A stretch of DNA of 8,123 nt. Origin: Candidatus Omnitrophota bacterium. Lineage in GTDB: Bacteria > Omnitrophota > Gorgyraeia > Zapsychrales > JANLHA01. The notes beneath the pieces are model-generated. The model made no database searches. It was given only the letters and a program-made list of their open reading frames with translations, and was not told where the DNA came from. Location: NCBI GenBank assembly GCA_024653845.1, contig JANLHA010000381.1, forward strand, positions 1-8,123, read 5' to 3'. Position 1 is the stretch's first letter. The number at the start of each line of letters is the position of its first letter. A program made the position numbers and the translations under genes. Below are positions 1-5,164 of the stretch, in pieces.

Positions 1-105
1 CCCAAATCCTGCAGATGATAGCCAATTCGTTGGAGATGGGACAGCAACCTCTTTTGACCCTTGCTTACAGAATCCCAATTCTCCAGGCTGCTAAATGATT
101 CGTCC
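1..105. other. Window edge: uncertain end of an adjacent gene
   Basis: This short stretch precedes the HIT gene stop and is too short to identify. On the plus strand a frame open from base 3 ends at a TGA at 96-98 and would encode 31 residues finishing in TLAYRIPILQAAK; if real, it is the C-terminus of a gene converging on the HIT gene with 7 nt between stops. On the minus strand another frame runs open to the window edge (containing ENWDSVSKGQKRLL), but it has no ATG or GTG after its last upstream stop, and only a TTG with a poor ribosome site. A second plus frame is also open. Open frames of this length arise by chance, so I favour the plus-strand reading only weakly and assign no function. 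Confidence 0.25.
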
Positions 106-501
106 TCATTGATGAAGATATGAACGAATTTTTTCTGCCATTTCTTTCAATTGGGCACTTTCGACTGGCCTAGCTTTTGAAAAATTCAAATCATGCACCT
201 CTTGGATAGGGACCAAATGAACATGAGCATGAGGGACTTCAATGCCTGCAACCATCACTCCAATCTTCTTACAATCCACGACCTGCTTAATGGCCTTTGC
301 AATGGGCTTCGCAAATAACAAAATTCCACCTAACAAATCCTCATCAAGATCAAACAAATAATCGACTTCTTTTTTAGGAATCACCAGCGTATGTCCCGGA
401 TTGATCGGACGAACATCGAGAAACGCTAGATATTTTTCATTTTCTGCAATTTGATGACAAGGAATTTCTCCTTTAATGATTTTTGTAAAGATCGTTGTCA
501 T
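106..501 (-). CDS. HIT-family (histidine triad) nucleotide hydrolase
   Basis: A 131-residue cytosolic protein of the histidine triad superfamily, whose Hint-type members hydrolyse nucleoside phosphoramidates or dinucleoside polyphosphates through a nucleotidyl-histidine intermediate. The active-site motif HAHVHLVP is at residues 91-98, with the triad at H91, H93 and H95. The N-terminus IFTKIIKGEIPC and the segment RPINPGHTLVIPKK (31-44) are typical of the family, and the length is normal. The first cysteine of the N-terminal motif found in many relatives (IFCKI) is a threonine here, so the optional zinc site is probably absent. The start is supported by a GGAGG ribosome site at 506-510, 4 nt upstream of the ATG. 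The gene is divergent from the secreted-protein gene at 648. The subfamily and physiological substrate cannot be told from sequence. Confidence 0.93.
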   Translation of the reverse strand: MTTIFTKIIKGEIPCHQIAENEKYLAFLDVRPINPGHTLVIPKKEVDYLFDLDEDLLGGILLFAKPIAKAIKQVVDCKKIGVMVAGIEVPHAHVHLVPIQEVHDLNFSKARPVESAQLKEMAEKIRSYLHQ

Positions 502-540
502 AAAGCCTCCTTTTGTCTAAGTTTAATGATTTTTATAATT

Positions 541-591
541 TAAAAAATTTTTGTACCCTCCCTTGACCTTCCAATTTCTCTCATCTATACT
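541..591 (+). promoter_or_regulatory. Sigma70-type promoter for the 648-989 gene, with UP-like A/T tract
   Basis: The -35 box TTGACC (563-568) and -10 box TATACT (586-591) are each one base off the housekeeping consensus and are separated by the ideal 17 nt. The predicted transcription start is near 598, giving a leader of about 50 nt. An A/T tract at 542-552 falls at roughly -57 to -46, where an alpha-subunit UP element would lie. This is a pattern match only; no transcription data are available. Confidence 0.75.
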
Positions 592-618
592 TGATTTAGA
601 ATTCCTATTAACCCGTTA

Positions 619-643
619 TTCTCTTACTTTTTAAGAGAGGAGG
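619..643 (+). promoter_or_regulatory. Leader hairpin abutting a strong Shine-Dalgarno site
   Basis: The Shine-Dalgarno sequence AGGAGG at 638-643 lies 4 nt before the ATG at 648. Just upstream, 619-626 can pair with 632-639 (8 bp including one G-U, loop 627-631), so the 3' arm takes up the first two bases of the ribosome site. The stem is A/U-rich and probably weak. It may tune initiation, or it may be incidental. Confidence 0.4.
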
Positions 644-647
644 CAGT

Positions 648-989
648 ATGAAGAAAAGCTTTTTAATCTTAGGGGCCTTTGCAACTGTATTGTTTTTTGC
701 TCAAGCCTCACAAGCCGCTGACAACGCTTTTGAAAAGCTCGGACGCGGTGCGGTGAACATCGTGACATGTCCGCTGGAAGTTCCCAAACAAGTCCTGCAT
801 GAATGCAAAGAAAATAATCCAGCATTTGCGTTCTTCCCTGGCATCATCAAGGGAGCCGGGTTTGCATTCGTTCGGGGAGTTTCTGGGCTCTGGGATGTCG
901 TTTCATTCCCATTCCAACAACCAGATAACTATGAGCCTCTAATGAAGCCAGAAATGGTCTGGGAGGATGGCGGGTATAGCATCGAATAA
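648..989 (+). CDS. Secreted exosortase-associated protein, TIGR04073 family
   Basis: A 113-residue exported protein of unknown biochemical function. Residues 1-23 are a classical Sec signal peptide: two lysines, a hydrophobic core, and a likely signal peptidase I site after SQA (A23/A24). The mature part of about 90 residues has the features I associate with TIGR04073, a family linked by co-occurrence to exosortase/PEP-CTERM protein sorting: KLGRGAVNIVTCPLEVPKQ near 30-48, a second RG-containing stretch at 75-92 ending in FPFQQP, and a DNYEPL segment near 93-98 before the C-terminus. Two cysteines (C41, C53) could form a disulfide in the envelope. It has no PEP-CTERM tail or lipobox. It is a single-gene unit with its own promoter, divergent from the HIT gene and convergent with recO. 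The family call is from memory of its motif pattern. Confidence 0.8.
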   Translation: MKKSFLILGAFATVLFFAQASQAADNAFEKLGRGAVNIVTCPLEVPKQVLHECKENNPAFAFFPGIIKGAGFAFVRGVSGLWDVVSFPFQQPDNYEPLMKPEMVWEDGGYSIE

Positions 990-1014
990 ATCAAAGATCA
1001 AATTGTCATTTTAA

Positions 1015-1047
1015 AAGGGGTTGCCTCAAAAGCAACCCCTTCTTTTT
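1015..1047. terminator. Bidirectional intrinsic terminator between the 648-989 gene and recO
   Basis: A perfect 10-bp inverted repeat, AAGGGGTTGC (1015-1024) with GCAACCCCTT (1032-1041), has a 7-nt loop and is followed on the plus strand by TTCTTTTT (1040-1047). On the minus strand the same hairpin is followed by TTTTAA. It therefore ends the plus-strand secreted-protein gene and also the long minus-strand operon, whose last stop codon (recO) lies at 1046-1048. Confidence 0.85.
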
Positions 1048-1783
1048 ATCTTTTTAAATATTTGACAGACTGTAATTGTCGTCCGAGATGAAAAACTAGA
1101 AAATTATTCAAGACGTATTTCAATTCCCGCTTAACGGATTCTGTTAACCGTAATTTCAAGACGCTCACCCATTCTGAGCGTTCCACATGCAAAATCGAAG
1201 CCACCGTTCCTGGTGAAATCATGTAAACTTCCGTATTAAAAGTCGGACATTGCAGGCAAATCAACCCTCCATCCTTAAGACTAAATTTTGCCTTGGCCTG
1301 AATCTTCTTCTTGCATTTTAGGCAAGTATCCAAATGGGGACGAAATCCAGAATAAAGAAGAATTTTGATTTGAAACGCATGGACAAGCGAATGAATTTCT
1401 GTCTTTGAAGACAGGCTCTTCAAAAAATCCAGCATCAACTGAAAAACCAGAAGATTTTTTTCCTCATTAGGCATGATGGCCTGAACAAGCTCTGCCACAT
1501 AACTGGCTGCTAGAAATTTTGACATGTCCTGACGGATGGCATAAAAGTATTCTTTCATGTCGCACTGGCTGACTAAGTGCAAATCGGAATTTCGATATTG
1601 ATAGAAAACGATGTCATTGACGGAAAAACGCTCGAGACTACTGCCAAACTTCTTCGGGTCTTTTCGGATTCCTTTCAAAAGACCACTCACCTTCCCATGA
1701 TCTTGAGTGAAAAAAATCGCAATTCGGCTGGTCTCACGAAAATCGATGGTCTTTAAAACAATGGCGGGGGTTTTAAGAATCAT
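1046..1783 (-). CDS. recO: DNA repair protein RecO
   Basis: A 245-residue recombination mediator of the RecFOR pathway; family members bind single-stranded DNA and RecR, anneal strands and help load RecA onto SSB-coated gaps. The N-terminal part, about residues 1-80, is the OB-fold and begins with the typical MILKTPAIVLKTIDFRETS, followed by GKVSGLLKGIRK. A helical domain follows. A four-cysteine zinc site is formed by C154-x2-C157 and C176-x2-C179. Length is normal for the family. The ATG overlaps the end of ybeY by 11 nt, with a GGAG ribosome site (1794-1797) about 10 nt upstream inside ybeY, so translation is probably coupled. It is the last gene of the operon. The pairing of recO with ybeY resembles the phoH-ybeY-era-recO arrangement of other phyla, but era is missing here. 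Confidence 0.93.
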   Translation of the reverse strand: MILKTPAIVLKTIDFRETSRIAIFFTQDHGKVSGLLKGIRKDPKKFGSSLERFSVNDIVFYQYRNSDLHLVSQCDMKEYFYAIRQDMSKFLAASYVAELVQAIMPNEEKNLLVFQLMLDFLKSLSSKTEIHSLVHAFQIKILLYSGFRPHLDTCLKCKKKIQAKAKFSLKDGGLICLQCPTFNTEVYMISPGTVASILHVERSEWVSVLKLRLTESVKRELKYVLNNFLVFHLGRQLQSVKYLKR

Positions 1784-2231
1784 GAAACAACTGCTCCATC
1801 AAATCCTTTTCTTTGATTCGCATGCTTCGACGATTTTTGGGGGAATGGTCATCGTAACCTAACAAATGAAGGGTTCCATGGACAATATAAAGAGCAACCT
1901 CACGGTACGGCAACATTCCAAACTCTTTCGCATTCCGATAAGCGCTTGTTGTTGAAATCACAATTTCACCATCGATGGTAGAAATTTTTTTACGGGAAGA
2001 TCTCGAAAGATTCTGGGTGGTTAAATCAAAAGCTAAAACGTCTGTTGTATAACTTCGGCCTAAAAAACGCTTATTAAGGGAACGGATTTCTCGATCAGTA
2101 ACAAATGCCAAAGAGAGCCTAACGTCGAGGACCCTCTCAAGCCGGAGGATTTTTCTTACGAGCTTGTGGATTTGATTGGGATTCAGAGGAATCTTTTTCT
2201 GTTTGTTTTCGATTTCGATGGTCACTGCCAT
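1773..2231 (-). CDS. ybeY: Endoribonuclease YbeY (rRNA maturation factor)
   Basis: A metal-dependent single-strand endoribonuclease that acts in 16S rRNA 3'-end maturation and ribosome quality control in the cytoplasm. Counted from the chosen start it has 152 residues. The zinc-binding motif is HGTLHLLGYDDH near the C-terminus, with H118 and H122 as ligands; the third ligand is H129, or a position shifted by one because of the extra aspartate. The STIDGEIVIS strand and the RSYTTDVLAF segment are also typical. The start at 2231 is chosen because the family's conserved first strand begins right there (MAVTIEIENKQ) and a GGGAAG ribosome site precedes it. An ATG 42 nt further upstream lacks a ribosome site and would lie deeper in the pgpH coding region. 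Even so, the gene overlaps pgpH by 95 nt in another frame. PhoH/YbeZ, a known YbeY partner, is encoded two genes upstream. Confidence 0.94.
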   Translation of the reverse strand: MAVTIEIENKQKKIPLNPNQIHKLVRKILRLERVLDVRLSLAFVTDREIRSLNKRFLGRSYTTDVLAFDLTTQNLSRSSRKKISTIDGEIVISTTSAYRNAKEFGMLPYREVALYIVHGTLHLLGYDDHSPKNRRSMRIKEKDLMEQLFHDS

Positions 2232-3612
2232 TTTTCTTCCCAGGATACTTGATTCTCCCGTGATACATTGCACTCAACACACGGGTAAATGTCGCAGAAA
2301 TCCGATGAATTTCTTTTAAGGTCAGTAAGCATTCATCAAGCTGTCCGTCGATAAACTTGTTATTGATAACTTTACGAACTGTTTCTTCAATCTTGACCGG
2401 CGTTGGATCGTCCATGGCTCTAACCGCACCTTCAACCGAATCCGCCAACAAGACAATCGCGGTCTCTCGACTTTGCGGCTTAGGTCCGGGATAGCGAAAA
2501 TTTTCTTCCTTAACCGATTCAGGACTTTCAGCTTCTTCCAAAGCTTTTTGATAGAAATAATACATCAAACCCGTTCCATGATGCTGAGGAATGAAATCAA
2601 TGATCTTGGGATTCAATTTAAATTTCTTGGCAAGCTCCATCCCTTCCTTCACATGGTTGAGAATAACAAGTCGACTCATCGAGGGCTCGATCATGTCATG
2701 TTTATTTCCCCCCACCAATTGATTCTCAGTGAAGTATTCTGGTTTAACCGTCTTGCCCACATCGTGATAATAAGCGCCAATTCTCGTCAACAAAGCATTG
2801 GCACCGATCGCGTCTGCTGCCGCTTCGGACATATCACTGACAACCATGCTGTGATGATATGTCCCTGGAGCCTCCAAACTCATTTGTTTCAAAAGAGGTT
2901 GATCTTTATCAGAAAGTTCCAAAAGGCTAAAATTGGTCAAGGCTCCAAAAAGATATTCAAAAATCTTCAATGTGGAGATCGCAACAAGCGCTGCAATCAA
3001 CCCATTGAGCAATAATGGACGAATGTAATAAAAAGCAAATTCTCTCCACATTCCTAAAGCCATCTCGTGATGCAAAAGAATCAGACTCACCACTTCAATG
3101 ACACTGATGCATACGCCCGTGCTGAAAAATTTGCCTCGTGTGCGGGCATCACGGATGGTGTAAGCTGCGGTCAAATTTCCTAAAAAAAATATCAACAACA
3201 GGTCAATGGCTGAAAGGTGCTGATAAACCCCACTCAACTGGGGTTGAATGATCAACGCAACCAACGCACTGCTTAAGAAAGACATGACAAATGACAGTCC
3301 AAGATCGTCGAATAAAAGAGCGGTGAGAATCGCGACACTCGCAACAGGAATGTATAAGGCAGGAATATCGAAATAGGTCACAAACAAGAAGGCCGTGACC
3401 ACCATCAACATCAAAAGGAGGCCTAACTTCCAAAATAATTCGACGCAATTCTTGTTAAAGAAAAACAGATGCAATCCAAGAAAAAAAACCAAAAGCGGAA
3501 TAATCAAAGAAAACCCGACGAACTGACAGAAAACAAAGATTCCTAAGATCACCAGAATCCCTAATCCTGCCTGAGAATAATTCAAACGAGTTTTTTCTAA
3601 CTTTTCAACCAT
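2137..3612 (-). CDS. pgpH: PgpH-like membrane HD phosphodiesterase lacking the 7TMR-HDED sensor domain
   Basis: A 491-residue inner-membrane protein related to PgpH, which hydrolyses cyclic di-AMP to pApA. Residues 14-220 are a polytopic region with seven or eight hydrophobic segments (about 14-35, 36-52, 60-80, 84-101, 103-122, 134-152, 163-180, 192-217). After the LELSDKDQPLLKQMSLEAPGTYHH entry region comes the cytosolic HD domain, with H254, the HD pair H283-D284 in YYHDVGK, H320, H344-H345 and D391. Canonical PgpH is about 700 residues because a large extracellular 7TMR-HDED domain follows the first helix; here there is no room for it, and an in-frame stop lies 9 nt before the ATG. The last 31 residues are polar, unlike the family, and coincide with the ybeY overlap. 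No good ribosome site precedes the ATG, which sits 24 nt after phoH, so coupling is likely. Confidence 0.9.
   Translation of the reverse strand: MVEKLEKTRLNYSQAGLGILVILGIFVFCQFVGFSLIIPLLVFFLGLHLFFFNKNCVELFWKLGLLLMLMVVTAFLFVTYFDIPALYIPVASVAILTALLFDDLGLSFVMSFLSSALVALIIQPQLSGVYQHLSAIDLLLIFFLGNLTAAYTIRDARTRGKFFSTGVCISVIEVVSLILLHHEMALGMWREFAFYYIRPLLLNGLIAALVAISTLKIFEYLFGALTNFSLLELSDKDQPLLKQMSLEAPGTYHHSMVVSDMSEAAADAIGANALLTRIGAYYHDVGKTVKPEYFTENQLVGGNKHDMIEPSMSRLVILNHVKEGMELAKKFKLNPKIIDFIPQHHGTGLMYYFYQKALEEAESPESVKEENFRYPGPKPQSRETAIVLLADSVEGAVRAMDDPTPVKIEETVRKVINNKFIDGQLDECLLTLKEIHRISATFTRVLSAMYHGRIKYPGKKNGSDHRNRKQTEKDSSESQSNPQARKKNPPA
2236..2241 (-). promoter_or_regulatory. Ribosome-binding site deciding the ybeY start
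   Basis: GGGAAG on the minus strand sits 4 nt upstream of the ATG at 2229-2231 and lies inside the pgpH reading frame. It is a moderate match to the anti-Shine-Dalgarno sequence, but clearly better than anything before the upstream ATG at 2273. It supports starting ybeY at the family-conserved MAVTIEIEN. Confidence 0.55.
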
Positions 3613-3636
3613 AAGAATTTAAAATCGACTCTCAGA

Positions 3637-4608
3637 TTATGGGTTAAAACGCGGACCAGGACCTCGCTCAGATTTATCATAAGCTTCGATGATTTGCTGA
3701 ACAAGTTCATGACGAACCACATCTTCACCAGTCAGAAAAACCCACTTGATCCCTTCAATCCCCTGCAAAACCCTTTGCGCTTCCACCAATCCAATGGCTT
3801 GACCTTTAGGCAAATCGCTCTGGGTGATGTCGCCGGTGATGACTGTTTTGGAATCAAATCCCAAGCGCGTCAGGAACATTTTCATTTGAAAAGGTGTACT
3901 GTTCTGCGCTTCGTCGAGAATAACAAACGCATCGTTAAGCGTTCGCCCTCGCATAAACGCGAGCGGGGCCACCTCAATGATCCCCTGCTCAGTGTACTGT
4001 TCCACCTTATCCGGCTCCATCATGTCATAAAGCGCATCATAAAGAGGCCGTAAATACGGCAAAACTTTTTCGACCATGTCTCCGGGGAGGAATCCCAAAT
4101 TTTCTCCCGCTTCGATCGCCGGACGAGTGAGGATGATCCGTCGGACCAACCCTTTTTGCAAAGCATTGACCGCCATGGCCATGGCCAAATATGTTTTTCC
4201 TGTTCCTGCAGGCCCCATCCCAAAAACAATGTCATATTTCTTAATCGCTTCGATATATTCAATTTGGCCGCGCGTCTTAGGCGTGATAAGTCCGCCCTTG
4301 GTTGCCACCTCAATTTTTTCTTTGGCCAGACGCTTAAAATCAATTCCTTTTTGCGGATCCGTCAATCGAATCGCATAACTGACATCCTGATGCTTGAGTT
4401 CGCGGCCTTCCGAAACAATTCCTAAGAGATATTCAAAAAGCTCCGTCGAGCGATCAACATTTTCTTTTTGTCCGGAAATTTTCAGCCCCTGAGGGTCACG
4501 GACAATTTTGACGTCGAGCTCTTTCTGGATCAAATTCAAGTTCTGGTCATGCCGACCAAAAAGAAGTTGAAGAGCCTGGTTATTGTGCAAAGCGAAAATT
4601 TTTTCCAT
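3637..4608 (-). CDS. phoH: PhoH-like ATPase (PhoH/YbeZ)
   Basis: A 323-residue cytosolic P-loop NTPase of the PhoH family, related to the N-terminal half of superfamily 1 helicases and known as an RNA-linked partner of YbeY. Residues about 10-62 form a KH-like N-terminal region (NLIQKELDVKIV, LKISGQ). The Walker A motif GPAGTGKT is at 132-139, TRPAIEAGENLGFLPGD at 161-177, Walker B FVILDEAQN at 228-236, the sensor-type TGDITQSDLP at 258-267, and VVRHELV near 297-303 supplies a conserved arginine. Length is normal. The ATG lies 4 nt after the lipoprotein stop codon with a weak AGGA ribosome site, suggesting coupling. The order phoH, HD phosphodiesterase, ybeY is conserved across many bacteria and supports a joint role in rRNA processing or stress-related RNA turnover. 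Confidence 0.95.
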   Translation of the reverse strand: MEKIFALHNNQALQLLFGRHDQNLNLIQKELDVKIVRDPQGLKISGQKENVDRSTELFEYLLGIVSEGRELKHQDVSYAIRLTDPQKGIDFKRLAKEKIEVATKGGLITPKTRGQIEYIEAIKKYDIVFGMGPAGTGKTYLAMAMAVNALQKGLVRRIILTRPAIEAGENLGFLPGDMVEKVLPYLRPLYDALYDMMEPDKVEQYTEQGIIEVAPLAFMRGRTLNDAFVILDEAQNSTPFQMKMFLTRLGFDSKTVITGDITQSDLPKGQAIGLVEAQRVLQGIEGIKWVFLTGEDVVRHELVQQIIEAYDKSERGPGPRFNP

Positions 4609-4612
4609 CCAC

Positions 4613-5164
4613 TTATTCCTGAGGGATTTTTAAAACCATCCCTGGTTTGATTTGGTTAGGGTCTTTCAAAACATCCTTGTTCGCGTCAAAAATCTTGGTC
4701 CATTTGCTATACGAACCGTAAACCTTCTTAGAAACTTTCTGCAAGGTGTCACCTTTTTCAACCGTGTATTCGGTCATCGAACCGGCGCTTGCCTGAAAAA
4801 ATTCCGTTTCATCTTCTTCAAAACGAGGCAACTCGATCCTTGAGCGAGGCTCTTCTCGAAGATAGGGTTCTTCATAAGAACTCTCCTCTGTCGACGTGGA
4901 AGGCTGAATGTTCTCGGATGGCACTTGCTGGTCTTTAGGTAATTCTTTGGTAAACTCTAACACATAAACTTTTCGAGTTTTACGGTGCTCTTTCTGTTCT
5001 ACGGGGGCACTCCCCATCAGATACCCTTGGTTCCCTTCTCGATTTTGGTCAACTCGTTCTCGAACATCCACATAAGAACGGGCACGAATTCCGCCGCTGG
5101 CACATCCCGTTAAGAAAGCAACGACAAAAACAACACTGCAAATCTTCATGAAATCTTTAACCAT
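4613..5164 (-). CDS. LysM-domain lipoprotein
   Basis: A 183-residue predicted envelope lipoprotein that should bind peptidoglycan. Residues 1-20 are a lipoprotein signal peptide ending in the lipobox LTGC, with C21 as the acylated cysteine. Residues 22-130 are a charged, glutamate- and proline-rich linker, including KTRKVYVLEF near 62-71, that looks largely disordered. Residues 132-182 are a single LysM domain (YTVEKGDTLQKVSKKVYG at 133-150, then a QIKPGMVLKIP ending at 181). The start at 5164 is set by a strong GGAGG (5171-5175) 6 nt upstream within the end of aspS, giving an 8-nt overlap; the methionine at codon 6 has no comparable site. There is no catalytic domain. Residue D22 rules are not met (A22), so outer-membrane sorting is possible. 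Its role among translation genes is unclear; it may be an operon passenger. Confidence 0.9.
   Translation of the reverse strand: MVKDFMKICSVVFVVAFLTGCASGGIRARSYVDVRERVDQNREGNQGYLMGSAPVEQKEHRKTRKVYVLEFTKELPKDQQVPSENIQPSTSTEESSYEEPYLREEPRSRIELPRFEEDETEFFQASAGSMTEYTVEKGDTLQKVSKKVYGSYSKWTKIFDANKDVLKDPNQIKPGMVLKIPQE

Noticed and set aside
502..562. Minus-strand promoter for the HIT gene
   Set aside because: The region is A/T-rich with TATAAA-like strings, but no -35 box lies at a proper distance, so I cannot place a promoter with confidence.
631..825. Minus-strand 64-codon frame across the start of the secreted-protein gene
   Set aside because: It covers the promoter-proximal leader and signal peptide of the plus-strand gene, which has a strong ribosome site and family features; the minus frame has neither.
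2232..2273. Upstream ATG for ybeY giving 14 extra residues
   Set aside because: No ribosome site precedes it, the extra residues are not family-like, and it would enlarge the overlap into the conserved part of pgpH.
2473..3015. Plus-strand open frame of 180 codons opposite the pgpH-like gene
   Set aside because: It lies wholly antisense to a well-supported gene with conserved motifs, its product has no recognisable domain, and it has no promoter or ribosome site of note.
4172..4186. Repeated CCATGG units resembling a small repeat or site
   Set aside because: They simply encode the Met-Ala repeat (AMAMA) after the Walker A motif of PhoH.
3694..4425. Several open frames on both strands inside phoH
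   Set aside because: All overlap the conserved Walker A to Walker B region of PhoH; their products show no family features and are shadow frames.
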